From Roseibium sp. TrichSKD4 (lineage in GTDB: Bacteria; Pseudomonadota; Alphaproteobacteria; Rhizobiales; Stappiaceae), in assembly GCF_000148725.1 (NCBI RefSeq), contig NZ_GL476301.1:56193-120192 (forward strand): 64,000 nt of DNA, read 5' to 3'. The notes below the pieces were generated by a model. That model searched no databases, was not told the DNA's origin, and saw only the letters and a list, made by a program, of their open reading frames with translations. The translations under genes were made by a program, and so were the position numbers. Every line of letters begins with the position of its first letter. Position 1 is the stretch's first letter. Below are positions 17,457 through 27,300 of the stretch, piece by piece.

Positions 17457-18383
17457 TCAGTCACCCAATGGCTGAGGGCCGGTACGTCCATGATAGGCTG
17501 TGAGCGAGGCCCGGATCTTGCGCAGGTTTTCACGTGTCGCTTCCGGGTTTTCCGTTGCGACCATCATGGCCAGAGTGTCCAGAAGGGCCAGAAACGCGTA
17601 GCGTGATGCCGTTGGTTTAAAGATGTCCGGGTCTTCCGGCAATTCAATTGCTATCGGGTGGGTCACAATATTGGCCAGCTTTGACCCCGGGCAAGTGAGA
17701 GCAATGGTGTTCGCCTCATAGCTTTGGGCCACTTGAGCTGCCCCTACAATTGCCTCGGTTTCTCCGCTGGATGAAAACAGGAGCAATACATCGTTTGGTC
17801 CCAGCGTGGCAGCGCGCATCTGTAGGACGTAGCTGTCGTTGGTCGAAGACGTCGGAATTCCAAGGCGGAAGAAGCGGTTCGCTGCCTCGTCTGCCAGCAT
17901 GGATGATCCACCGCCGATACCTGCCACCAACATCTGCCGGCAATTGACAATCGTGTTAACGACCCCCTCAAGAGTCCCAGCATCAATTTGCTGGCGCATG
18001 GCTTTTGTGGTCCCGTAGATCCCAGTCAGCACTCTGTCCAGCGCTTGATCGACAGATGGCGGATCCTGCACTGCTGTGTCGTGCAAATACTGCAGGCTCA
18101 CAGCAAGGTTTTGAGCAAGCCGCAGTTTGAACTCCTTGAAACCGCTGCATCCAAGCGACCTGCAAAAGCGAATGACGGTTGGTGTTGAAACATCCGCACC
18201 AGACGCCAAATCCGCAATCGACATGGTGCTGATTTGCGCGATGTTGTCTTTCACGTAATTGGCGACGCGTTGCTCACGTGAAGCCAGTTGGCCATCCATT
18301 CTATTGAGGGCGGAAATAACATCAGGAACCTTTGCCTGACCGTGTGTTGGCGGCAGCCCATCATTTGCCAAGGTGTGGTTCAC
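17457..18383 (-). CDS. RpiR/MurR family regulator with SIS domain
   Basis: 308 residues. N-terminal HTH of RpiR type ('SIADLASGADVSTPTVIRFC', then 'SLGCSGFKEFKLRL') and a C-terminal SIS phosphosugar-binding domain ('VAGIGGGSSMLADEAANRFF', then 'LLFSSSGETEAIVGAAQVA'). RpiR proteins usually sense phosphorylated sugars or acids. It diverges from the TRAP operon at 18560 across a very AT-rich region with short TGTAA/TTACA dyads, so it likely controls that transporter and itself. Confidence 0.9.
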   Translation of the reverse strand: MNHTLANDGLPPTHGQAKVPDVISALNRMDGQLASREQRVANYVKDNIAQISTMSIADLASGADVSTPTVIRFCRSLGCSGFKEFKLRLAQNLAVSLQYLHDTAVQDPPSVDQALDRVLTGIYGTTKAMRQQIDAGTLEGVVNTIVNCRQMLVAGIGGGSSMLADEAANRFFRLGIPTSSTNDSYVLQMRAATLGPNDVLLLFSSSGETEAIVGAAQVAQSYEANTIALTCPGSKLANIVTHPIAIELPEDPDIFKPTASRYAFLALLDTLAMMVATENPEATRENLRKIRASLTAYHGRTGPQPLGD

Positions 18384-18532
18384 GTCTGCCCCCCCTTCAA
18401 ACTCGAAATGTAATTAAAGTATATTTTTTTCGTAATTTCTATTCTAGAAATACGTGATATTAGACTAAATTTACACTATTTTGTAATTTTGTAATATTTT
18501 TTGCTTGATTTCACGATCTTTCTGATCAAATT

Positions 18533-18547
18533 TGTAAAAAAATTACA
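18533..18547. promoter_or_regulatory. Candidate RpiR operator upstream of TRAP operon
   Basis: TGTAAAAAAATTACA has TGTAA/TTACA arms over five A. It ends 12 bp before the dctQ start and overlaps the region just 5' of its AGGAGG site. Further GTAATT elements lie at about 18410, 18432 and 18483 in this AT-rich gap, suggesting a multi-site operator for the divergent RpiR protein. Confidence 0.4.
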
Positions 18548-18559
18548 TCAGGAGGAGTA

Positions 18560-19066
18560 ATGCGGGAGTGGGTCGGAATTGCATCTGATCGCCTCAACAG
18601 GGCTGTTGAGGCAACGGTTGCGCTGCTCATGCTGTTGCTGTTGCTCGACGTTTGGTTGGGGGTGCTCGATCGTTACTATTTCGGGTGGCAATTGCCATGG
18701 CCGGAGGTTCTTGCGCGCTACCTGATGATTTGGGCGGCCATGCTCGCAGTGTCCTGCGGGATAGCCCATCGTGAGCACATTGGTTTGACGGCCTTCATCT
18801 CACTGCTTCCTCGCCCGATCCGTCGCACGGTACTGATCGCGATGGATGTGATCGCGTTGGGTCTTTTCACATACGTAGCCTATTTCGGTTTTGGGTTTGC
18901 CGAAGGTGGTGGGCGTCGGCAGGCGATGATTTTCGGGATGAGCCTGGCACCTTTTTATGCGGCCATTCCGGTGGCAGCCACGCTGTGCTCTATTCAGATG
19001 GTGCTGGTCCTGTTGCGGGATCTTGGAACGCATCTTGAGCCTGAAGCGATTGAGGAGGCGGTCTGA
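18560..19066 (+). CDS. dctQ: TRAP transporter small membrane subunit (DctQ family)
   Basis: 168 residues, four hydrophobic helices, with 'LPWPEVLARYLMIWAAMLAV' and 'EHIGLTAFISLLP', typical of DctQ. An ideal AGGAGGAG site lies just upstream. Gene order here is Q-M-P, unlike the other two TRAP operons in the window (P-Q-M). It overlaps dctM by one base (TGATG). Confidence 0.9.
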   Translation: MREWVGIASDRLNRAVEATVALLMLLLLLDVWLGVLDRYYFGWQLPWPEVLARYLMIWAAMLAVSCGIAHREHIGLTAFISLLPRPIRRTVLIAMDVIALGLFTYVAYFGFGFAEGGGRRQAMIFGMSLAPFYAAIPVAATLCSIQMVLVLLRDLGTHLEPEAIEEAV

Positions 19067-20346
19067 TGATTGTCGCACTCGCTTTTGTCGGTTTCATCAT
19101 TCTGGGTATGCCAATCGGGTTTGCAATCGGCGCAGCCGGGGTAATTGGCTTGATTGATATGGGCGGAACACAATTCCTGGCCGTTGGACCCAGCAAGATC
19201 TTTAACGGGCTGAACATCTTCCCGTTCCTTGCCATGCCGTTCTTCATTCTGGCCGGCGAGATCATGAACGAGATTGGTATCACCAACCGGCTGGTTAAGC
19301 TTGCTCAGGTTCTGGTTGGACGATTTCGTGGCGGTTTGGCCCATACCAACATGCTGGCCTCAGTCTTCTTTGCTGGCTTGACGGGGTCTGCGACCGCTGA
19401 TGCGGCGGCCTTTGGGCGCACACTGGTTCCGGCCATGGTCAAGGAAGGGTATCGCCGCGACTATGCCTGCGCAGTGACCGCGGCTGGATCTATTATCGGG
19501 CCGACCATTCCACCCTCCGGATTGATGGTTGTTTATGGCTCTTTGATGGGTGTTTCCATTGCGGGGTTGTTTGCAGCGGGTATTCTGCCGGGGCTGGTGA
19601 TCTGCCTTGTATGCATGGCTGTGATTTTCCTGGGCGGAAACCGAGAGAACCTGCCCAAGGCTGCCCGCGGTGCGACACTTCGCGAAGTGTGGCAGACCTT
19701 TGTAAGCTCGCTGACAGCCCTTGCCATGCCAGCCATCATTTTGGGCGGTATTCTGGGCGGCATTGTTACACCGACTGAAGCGGCCTCCATTGCCGTGGCG
19801 TATGCGCTCTTCATTGGCGTGTTCGTTTATCGTTCCTTGTCGGTTAAAGCGTTCTACCGGATGCTGGTGCGCACGGCCCGCATCACAGGGGTTATCTTCG
19901 TCATCATTGCTTTCGCTGGCATTCTTGGCTGGTGGATGAGCTTTGAACAGATCCCTCAGCTGATCGCTGAAACGGTGTTGAGCTTGAGCGACAATCGCTA
20001 TGCGGTCATCGCCATCATCATCGGCTTGCTGCTGATTGTTGGTATGGTGATGGATATCACTGCCATCCTCATCATTCTGGCACCGGTTCTTGTGCCGTTG
20101 ACGGCACAGGTGGGCCTTGAGCCCATTCATGCTGGCATCATCTTCATTCTGGCTCTCAATATTTCGCTCATGACCCCACCGGTCGGAGCCTGTCTGTTCG
20201 TCCTGTCATCGGTGACAGGCGAAAAACTGGAACGAATATCAATCAAGTTGATGCCGTTCCTTCTGGCTGAAGTCGCCATCCTGTTCATCTTTGCGTTCTG
20301 GGAGGACGCAGCCCTTTTGATCCCGAGATTGCTCGGGTTCGCTTGA
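19066..20346 (+). CDS. dctM: TRAP transporter large membrane subunit (DctM family)
   Basis: 426 residues, about 12 hydrophobic segments. DctM signatures: 'GLTGSATADAAAFGRTLVPAM', 'SIIGPTIPPSGLMVVYG', 'GIVTPTEAASIAVAYALFIG' and 'LMTPPVGACLFVLS'. It moves the solute across the inner membrane with DctQ. The start overlaps the dctQ stop; dctP follows after a 32-bp gap. Confidence 0.93.
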   Translation: MIVALAFVGFIILGMPIGFAIGAAGVIGLIDMGGTQFLAVGPSKIFNGLNIFPFLAMPFFILAGEIMNEIGITNRLVKLAQVLVGRFRGGLAHTNMLASVFFAGLTGSATADAAAFGRTLVPAMVKEGYRRDYACAVTAAGSIIGPTIPPSGLMVVYGSLMGVSIAGLFAAGILPGLVICLVCMAVIFLGGNRENLPKAARGATLREVWQTFVSSLTALAMPAIILGGILGGIVTPTEAASIAVAYALFIGVFVYRSLSVKAFYRMLVRTARITGVIFVIIAFAGILGWWMSFEQIPQLIAETVLSLSDNRYAVIAIIIGLLLIVGMVMDITAILIILAPVLVPLTAQVGLEPIHAGIIFILALNISLMTPPVGACLFVLSSVTGEKLERISIKLMPFLLAEVAILFIFAFWEDAALLIPRLLGFA

Positions 20347-20378
20347 CAGCTTTTCATTTAACCTCGGAGGAGACCTTC

Positions 20379-21416
20379 ATGAAACTGAAGACACTTGGCC
20401 TTGCACTTGGTGCATCCTTGATCGCAACATCTGCGCTTGCAGGTGGGGTCATCAAATTCGGCCACGATAACAAGACCGACCCGTTTGAAAACCCGGCTCA
20501 CGCCTGTACTGCTGTGTTCTCAAACATTCTGGAATCCGGCACCAATGGCAGCGTGTCTGTTGAAGTTTACGGCTCGAACCAACTTGGTTCTGCTGCAGAG
20601 CACGTTCAGCAGGTTCGCGATGGCATCATTCAGGCTACTTTGACGTCAACCGGCGCTCTTGCAAGCTACTATCCGCGCGTCGATGTGCTGAACTTGCCGT
20701 TTGCTTTCAATGGCAATGCAGCCACCTATGAGGTCTTTGACGGGCCGTTTGGTGAAGCTTTGGCAGAAGACATTGAAGCAACGCTCGGTGATGTGGTTGT
20801 GCTCGGCTTCCCGGACACAGGCGGTTTCTTCGCTGTCACCAACTCCAAGCGCCCAATCGCTTCGCTGGAGGACTTTGACGGCATCCGTGTTCGCACAATG
20901 ACGCTTCCATCCCACCAAACGATCATTCAAGCTCTTGGTGCTGAGGCTTATCCGCTGTCTTGGGGCGAAGTTTATTCCGGTCTTCAAACAGGCGTGATCG
21001 ATGGCCAGATGAACCCTGTGCCGATCATCTCCTTTGCGAATTTCTCTGAAGTTCAGCAATACATGACCCTGACCAATCACCTGTTCTCGCCGTACACTTT
21101 CATGCTGAACCGCGATTTTTATGAGGGGTTGAGCGATTCTGAGCGTGCCGCAGTCCACACTGCTGCTGAAAACTGCGTGGCTGCCAGCCGTGGCCTGTCG
21201 CGGATCATCGAAGCCTCTGACCGTGGTTTGGCCGGCCTGATGGACAAGATGGAAGTTACTGCACTTTCAGACGAGCAGCGCAAGGAAATGGCAGCAGCTA
21301 CACAGCCGGCGTTTGAAAACCATGTTGTTGAGAACCTTGATCCAAAGGCAGTAGAGCTCCTTGAAATGTTCAAGGCTGAAGTTGCCAAGGCAAACGATCA
21401 AACTTATCTCGACTAA
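20379..21416 (+). CDS. dctP: TRAP transporter periplasmic binding protein (DctP family)
   Basis: 345 residues from the ATG at 20379 (CTCGGAGGAG upstream; a longer reading overlaps dctM and lacks a signal peptide). Signal peptide MKLKTLGLALGASLIATSAL. DctP blocks: 'SNILESGTNGSVSVEVYGSNQLG', 'FDGIRVRTMTLPSHQTIIQALGAEAYPLSW' with the ligand-contacting Arg, and 'VIDGQMNPV'. Similarity to hexuronate/TAXI-like carbohydrate-acid binders is plausible given the RpiR regulator, but the substrate is not readable. Last gene of the operon, followed by a strong terminator. Confidence 0.92.
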   Translation: MKLKTLGLALGASLIATSALAGGVIKFGHDNKTDPFENPAHACTAVFSNILESGTNGSVSVEVYGSNQLGSAAEHVQQVRDGIIQATLTSTGALASYYPRVDVLNLPFAFNGNAATYEVFDGPFGEALAEDIEATLGDVVVLGFPDTGGFFAVTNSKRPIASLEDFDGIRVRTMTLPSHQTIIQALGAEAYPLSWGEVYSGLQTGVIDGQMNPVPIISFANFSEVQQYMTLTNHLFSPYTFMLNRDFYEGLSDSERAAVHTAAENCVAASRGLSRIIEASDRGLAGLMDKMEVTALSDEQRKEMAAATQPAFENHVVENLDPKAVELLEMFKAEVAKANDQTYLD

Positions 21417-21442
21417 AAGATAAGAGTAGTTTCAAAGCAATT

Positions 21443-21471
21443 CGGGCCGCGACATGTCGCGGCCCGTTTTT
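21443..21471 (+). terminator. Rho-independent terminator after the Q-M-P TRAP operon
   Basis: A perfect 12-bp inverted repeat without spacer (CGGGCCGCGACA, then its complement, 21443-21466) is followed by TTTTT (21467-21471). It lies 27 bp after the dctP stop and also separates this operon from the convergent gene at 21507. Confidence 0.9.
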
Positions 21472-21506
21472 GTCTGCATTGCCTGTTCGGGGATTAGCCC
21501 GTTGTT

Positions 21507-22691
21507 TTATTGTACTGTCATATTGAAGGGGCGAAAGACGCGCGGGATCGTTGCGACGATGACCCGTTCTCCATCTGCCAGACCGTCAATATCTATGGTG
21601 CCACCAAGAAGCGTGGCAATTCGAATGGCGAGATCAAGCCGGGATCCCTTGGGTGTGTTCATCAGCTCCTGGAAGTTCCGGACGGGATTGTCGTAGCCAT
21701 CCATTCCACCGCTGTCGTTCATTCGCTCGTAAGTTCCCACCTTCCCAATGATGATGGAGACTTCATCGTCATCATATTCAATGACAACGGCATAGTCTTT
21801 GCCAGCTGGCGAGACCTCCAGTTCGTAGAGAACGAGTGAGGCCAGAAGTTCTTCCACGAGCGATTGGTCCTGGCACATCTGGCAATGTTCGTGCTCATTG
21901 GAAATGAACGTTGCCTGACAGGCTGCGATTTCAGCCGAATATTCTGACAATGTCTCGGAGATAACTTCGGGCAGGTGGAAAAGCTCCTGCTTGTCCAAAC
22001 CTCCGGGAGCAACATCGTCGAACCGGTCTATCCGCAGGATCAGTTCATGCTTGAGAAGTTCGACGCCCTTTTTGATGTCCTGAATGGTGCGTTCATCGGC
22101 AGCGCTTGCGTCGGTTTTCTTTGCTTGTGCCTCGAACAGCAAGGTGGTGGATCGTTCGACTTTTTCGAGCTGAAGCAGCATCGATGCCATCCACGGGCGC
22201 AGAATGCTGTTCTTTTTTGTGTCGAATGTCCCAATCTTCTCGCGGACATCAACACTGTATTGTGTTTCTTCCAGTGCCCTTTCGACAGTCTTGTCGAGGG
22301 TCACTGTGTTGATGTCTCTGCGAGATAACAGGGTCAGGGTTCCGGTACGTGCACTAAACGCTTCCAGGTTTTTGATCTCGTGGTCGCTTGCCAGAACAAC
22401 CGGCAAATAGTCTGCGCTGAAGATCTTGTTTATTGTCGTTAAGCCTCCGTCTGCACTTGGCAGTAGGGAAATAATGCAAAGGTCAGGTTTCTCAGACGGG
22501 ATCAACTGATTTGCTTCTGCAGCTGAATGGCAAAGGCGCGTCTCGAAGTGGTACTTGTGAGAATCTGAAAGACACTTGCTGATTTTTGCAGTATCCGCTG
22601 GATCCTCGGTAACAACAAGAACCTTGAGCGGTTGCCGTGCTTGAACAGCAAATTCGCTGACACCGATAAGGGAACTGTCACTCCTCGCCAT
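21507..22691 (-). CDS. Degenerate receiver / histidine-kinase-like regulatory protein
   Basis: 394 residues from the ATG at 22691 (GGGAGG upstream; an earlier TTG is less likely). The N-terminal part (about 22-145) resembles a response-regulator receiver ('LKVLVVTEDPADTAKISKCL'), but the expected phospho-acceptor Asp is Ser in 'LCIISLLPSADGG', so it looks like a pseudo-receiver. The middle is helical, and the C-terminus ('GSRLDLAIRIATLLGGTIDI') resembles a histidine-kinase ATPase lid and G-box with key glycines altered. Probably a non-phosphorylated signalling or adaptor protein. It stands alone, with a long AT-rich upstream region containing GGTTAAC repeats. Function unknown. Confidence 0.6.
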   Translation of the reverse strand: MARSDSSLIGVSEFAVQARQPLKVLVVTEDPADTAKISKCLSDSHKYHFETRLCHSAAEANQLIPSEKPDLCIISLLPSADGGLTTINKIFSADYLPVVLASDHEIKNLEAFSARTGTLTLLSRRDINTVTLDKTVERALEETQYSVDVREKIGTFDTKKNSILRPWMASMLLQLEKVERSTTLLFEAQAKKTDASAADERTIQDIKKGVELLKHELILRIDRFDDVAPGGLDKQELFHLPEVISETLSEYSAEIAACQATFISNEHEHCQMCQDQSLVEELLASLVLYELEVSPAGKDYAVVIEYDDDEVSIIIGKVGTYERMNDSGGMDGYDNPVRNFQELMNTPKGSRLDLAIRIATLLGGTIDIDGLADGERVIVATIPRVFRPFNMTVQ

Positions 22692-23168
22692 GCTCGGCCT
22701 CCCGTGTAAGATCCTTTGTATTAACAAGGGTCATATTTGCTACTGCAATTGTTATTACTAACTATAGATTAGAAATAACTTTATTCAACGAAATATATGT
22801 CGTCGATCTTGGTGGTATCTGGTGATAGTTATATTACTGGTTAACTTTTTCTTTTAGTCACTGGCGGTTGTAAAATATGGTTTTTTAAGGATTTTCCGCG
22901 CAACTTTGCATAAAGGTTAACTGGGAAATATTACCACGGTTAACAGTGTAATTAGTTTCAATGGTGCTGAGGGTAAGTGGTAACTTTCAGTAATATGAAA
23001 GCTTAGATTTGAAATTTTCGCCACTTTGAGGGCGAAAAATTGAATATTTGATACTGTCCGAATAATTCATGACGGGCATTTTTGATCCGCCAAACAACGA
23101 ATCTCAATAAATCCAAGTACAACTGTTAGCCAGAATGATGTAGGCGCACAAGGTCAAAACTGTTCGAA
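22692..23168. other. AT-rich intergenic region with repeated GGTTAAC elements
   Basis: 477 bp without a convincing gene between the divergent regulator-like gene (start 22691) and the AbrB-like gene. GGTTAAC occurs at 22839-22845, 22915-22921 and 22938-22944, each containing the palindrome GTTAAC. These may be binding sites for a regulator of one or both genes. No RNA structure stood out by eye. Confidence 0.4.
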
Positions 23169-23186
23169 TTGGATATTCTGGCTGTC

Positions 23187-24264
23187 ATGTGGACATCTAC
23201 GCACACTCAGGTTCTTGGTACCTTCGCGATTGCCGGCTTCGGTGCGCTGGTCTTTAATGTCTTGGGTCTGCCTTTGCCATTCTTGTTTGGCCCCATGTTT
23301 GCCAGTCTATTGGCGGCTCTTTTTGGAGCGCCATTGAAAGGCGGCGGGCAGATTTCGGTTGCTGCCCGAACGATCCTTGGTGTTGCTGTTGGAGCGTCGA
23401 TTACACCTGCGGTTTTGGCCGACGTACCTAATATGGCTCTTTCAGTCGCTTTGGTGCCCGTCTATCTCATTTGTATAGCGGCCGTCGGAATTCCCTTTTT
23501 TGTGCGTGTGTGTGGGTTTGATCTTGTCACCGCCTATTATTCCGCCATGCCGGGCGGACTGATGGATATGGTTATCTTCGGGCAGGAGGCAGGGGGCAGG
23601 GGGCAACGTGCGCGCACTTTCTCTGGTGCATGCAACGCGTGTTCTGGTCATCGTGACACTGGCCCCCTTTATTCTGTCTTGGGGAATGGGGGTGAACCTC
23701 AACAATCCTGTCGGAGCGCCTGCTTCCGAGCTTCCGGTGCACGAAATGGTGCTTATGTGCACCGCGGCCTTGATTGGTTGGCGGGGCGGCGTTCGGATAG
23801 GTCTTTTTGGCGCGGCCATTCTCGGGCCGATGATTGTTGCAGCCATATTGTCACTCACAGATGTTCTGCATTTCCGGCCACCTGCTGAAGCGATCAATGC
23901 CGCCCAGTTTTTCATCGGGATGGGCATTGGCGTGGGATATGCCGGGGTCACTGTTACGGAGTTGCGCCGTTTTGTCGCCGCCGGTATTGCTTATGTCTTG
24001 ATGCTGGCGACGCTGGCGGTGGTGTTTGGTGAGATCGTCGTCTTGTCTGGTCTAGCCGATCCATTGGAAGGCTTCCTTGCCTTTTCACCCGGCGGTCAGG
24101 CGGAGATGACAGTGCTGGCCATCATTGCGGGGGCGGACTTGGGGTTTGTGGTGGTCCATCACCTGACACGACTGATTTTAGTGATCACCGGCGCGCCCTT
24201 CTTTGCCAAAGCGCTGAAGATTGGAGCGGAAAAGATCGATGAGAGCGATGAAGGCAAAGTGTAA
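23187..24264 (+). pseudogene. AbrB-family (ammonia monooxygenase-like) membrane protein, frameshifted
   Basis: Two overlapping frames together encode one membrane protein of about 355 residues of the AbrB duplication family (poly-helix, two similar halves; 'VLGLPLPFLFGPMFASLL', 'AYYSAMPGGLMDMVIFGQEAGG', then 'VRALSLVHATRVLVIV' and 'FSPGGQAEMTVLAIIAGADLGFVVVHH'). The frame breaks exactly at a 7-bp tandem duplication (23590-23603). Removing one copy restores '...GQEAGGNVRALSL...', a smooth family sequence. ATG at 23187 is taken as start (an in-frame TTG lies 18 bp earlier). Despite its database name the family is a membrane protein of unclear function, not a DNA-binding AbrB. It could be a dead gene, a phase-variable gene or an assembly error. 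Confidence 0.8.
23590..23603 (+). repeat. 7-bp tandem duplication causing frameshift
   Basis: CAGGGGGCAGGGGG: two perfect copies of CAGGGGG. One copy would keep the AbrB-like gene in frame; two copies shift it by +1. G-rich short tandem repeats are prone to slipped-strand events. Confidence 0.9.
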
Positions 24265-24323
24265 CCCTGCTGTCGCCGTCAATGAGAGAAAGGAAGCTCG
24301 CCAAGGGCGAGCTTCCGAGCTTG

Positions 24324-27300
24324 CTAAGCGGCTTTGCAGTCGGTTTCACCTTCTGCGACCATCTTGTTGATGGCACCGAAGTCAAGCTTGCCAGACCCGA
24401 GCACCGGGACCTTAGTAACCACGCGGACGTCTGACGGTATCATCAGGTCTTGAGCGCCACGCTGTTTGGCCTCTTTGACAAAAGATGATCGATCCGCGTC
24501 AGGATTGTCGGTGATCATGATCAGCTTTTCACCTTTGCGTGGGTCTTTCACGGCTGCGACGGCAGACAGATACTCGGGCCAGATTTGACCTGCGAGACTT
24601 TCCACGGCTGCCAGCGAGACCATTTCGCCTCCGATTTTTGCAAAGCGTTTTGCTCGGCCCTTGATGATGATGAAGCCATCTTCATCAATCTCGACGATAT
24701 CGCCTGTGTCGTGCCAGCCATCGACCAACGGCTGCAACACACCTGGCTTGTCTGTTTTCAGATAGCCGATCATGACATTCGGACCAGAGACCAGAAGACG
24801 TCCACCTGTTTCAACTCCAGGAACCGGTTCCAGCTGAGCTTTCATTCCTGGCATCAGTTTTCCGACGCTGCCCGGCTTGTTGAATATTGGTGTGTTGATG
24901 GCAATCACCGGAGCCGTTTCTGTCACGCCGTAGCCTTCGAGGATGCGAACACCAAACCGTTCCATATAGGTTTCCCGTGTGGATGGTTTGACCGGTTCAG
25001 CCCCGGCAAAGCAATAACGAAGCGAGCGGAAGTCATAAGCGTGCGCCACGCGAGCATAACCGTTGAGGAACGTATCCGTCCCAAAAAGGATCGTGGCGTT
25101 TGAGGCGTAGATGAGTTCTGGAATAATCCGATAATGCAGCGGAGACGGGTAGAGAAAGGTCTTTACTCCCGAAATCAACGGCAGGATTGTTCCGGTGGTG
25201 AGGCCAAAGGAATGGAACATCGGCAGGACATTGAAAACCTTGTCCGACGGTGTGAAGTCAATCCGGGCTGCAGCCTGAGTGGCATTGGCCAAAATGTTCT
25301 TGTGGGTCAGAACAACGCCTTTGGGAGTTCCTTCCGAGCCTGACGTGAACAGGATTACGGCGCGGTCATCCGCGGAAGATTGAACAAGTGGGCGTGTCTT
25401 GGTCAGCAATCCGACCATCTTGTCGATGGTGCCGATGGTCTTGCGCACCTCGTCGAGCCAGATGAACCGGACTTTCTCTTCGACGGCCTCGACCAACGGC
25501 TCCAGTTTTGCCTGTTTGATGAATGCCTGAGACGAGAAGATTGTTTTGACACCGGCTGCAGTGCAAGCCGCCAGAATGTTCTCCGGACCAGCGGTGAAGT
25601 TGATCATGGCTGGCACTTTGCCGGCAGACATGGTGCCAAGCACGGTGACGACGGAGCCATTGGCGTTTGGCAGCATGACCCCAACCGTGTCTTCACCCGG
25701 TGCCAGTTTGGTAATCTTGCGGGCCAAAACTGAAGCACCTGTCAGGATCTTGGAATAGGTCAGCTTGCCGGTAACCGGATCTTCAAGGGCTTCGCTTGAC
25801 ATGCCGTGCTCCCGGCCTGCCTCAATGACCTTGTCCAAAATGGTCTTGTCTTCTGACAAACTGGTTTGGAACATCAGGTCGGACATCAGGCTATAGAGGG
25901 CGCTCCCAGCTGCGGCGCGGCGTTTGCGACCTTTCAGTTCTTCAGGAAGTTCAAGTTTGCGCGGTTCCATGATCGTGACCTTCACTTTCGGGAACAGTTT
26001 CTTACTGATCTGACTTGGGCTGAGATAAGAAAATGGCGTTTTTTCAAGGCCGTCGATCCGAATGGGGACGATTTGTGCTCCGGTCTTGTCGGCAACCATG
26101 GCGGCTCCGTCATAGACCTTCATCAGGCCACCGGTGACCGTCAGGCGGCCTTCCGGGAAAATCGCCATTGGCTCGCCGGATTTCACCACATTGATGAGTG
26201 AACGTGTGGCCATTGGCTTCGCCGGGTTGATTGGCAGGGCATTTGCCAGCCGCAGGAACGGGCGCACCCACCAACGTTGAGCAACGTCATAGTCAATTGC
26301 AAAGGTCGGGGCTTTATCAGTCAGGGTCAGGGCAAGGCCTGCGTCCAGATAACTGACGTGGTTCATGGCGAGGATGGGTGCTTCACCTGCCTTTTCAAGG
26401 TTCTCCAGTCCTTTGACTTCCATGCGGAAAAAGGCCCGGTAGAGAATGGAGATGAAATCGCGCATTGGATTGGTCCGCAGTGTTTTGAACATCACGATTG
26501 CAGCGATCAGGTTAAGGCCCGCCAGAACAATCATCACGCTTGAGACTGTGACGCCGTAGGACTGCGCAATGGCAAGTCCAATACCGCCAACCGTCATGAT
26601 GCCGGCACCTAGCGCATTTGAACCAGCGATCACACGGGCCCGGTTTTCAGGTTTCGACCAAGTTTGCAATGCCGTGAAGGTTGGAACGACCAACATGGCA
26701 CCAGAGATAGCCAGTCCGGCCATATCCACTGTCAATCGGAGGACGTCCGGGTTTCGTGCGAGATCCAGAACGCCGGATGTGGCCGAGATCGGAGATGCAC
26801 CTGACAGGACAAAGGCTGTGTCCAAACAGAAGAGTGCGATCAAGAGTGTTCCGACAGGGGCCGGCAGCAAAACAACGCGGCCAGCGGAAAACCAGGCAGC
26901 AAGAGCCGACCCAATGCCGATGGAAACCGCAAAGACAGTCAGAAAGTAAGTGACGGCCACTTCTCCGCCGCCAAGGATATCTTTCACCATGACAGGAAGC
27001 AGAGACATGACGAGCGCGCCAGACAGCCAGAACCATGCGTTCATCATAGCAATGCGAACAAGGCGGTTATCAGACCCGAGGTCTTTCAGGATGTGCCATG
27101 TCGAGGCTGCAATGTTCCAGCGTACTTTCAGGTTGGGAGAAGCTGGTGTGGTCTTGGGGATGAACCGGCTAAAGGCATAACATCCTCCAGCAAGCGCGAT
27201 CATGACGGGTGCAAAGGTCAGTGCTGCTTGGCCAGTTGCATAGAGAAAGCCCGCAGAAATCGTGCCGCCAAGGATCGCCAGAAACGTGCCTGCTTCCACC

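Noticed and set aside
21443-21466. 24-bp palindrome as a repressor operator
   Set aside because: It lies just after a dctP stop codon between convergent genes and is followed by five T, so it is a terminator.
23590-23610. Programmed ribosomal frameshifting in the AbrB-like gene
   Set aside because: The shift coincides with an exact 7-bp tandem duplication rather than a slippery heptamer, so a duplication event is the simpler account.
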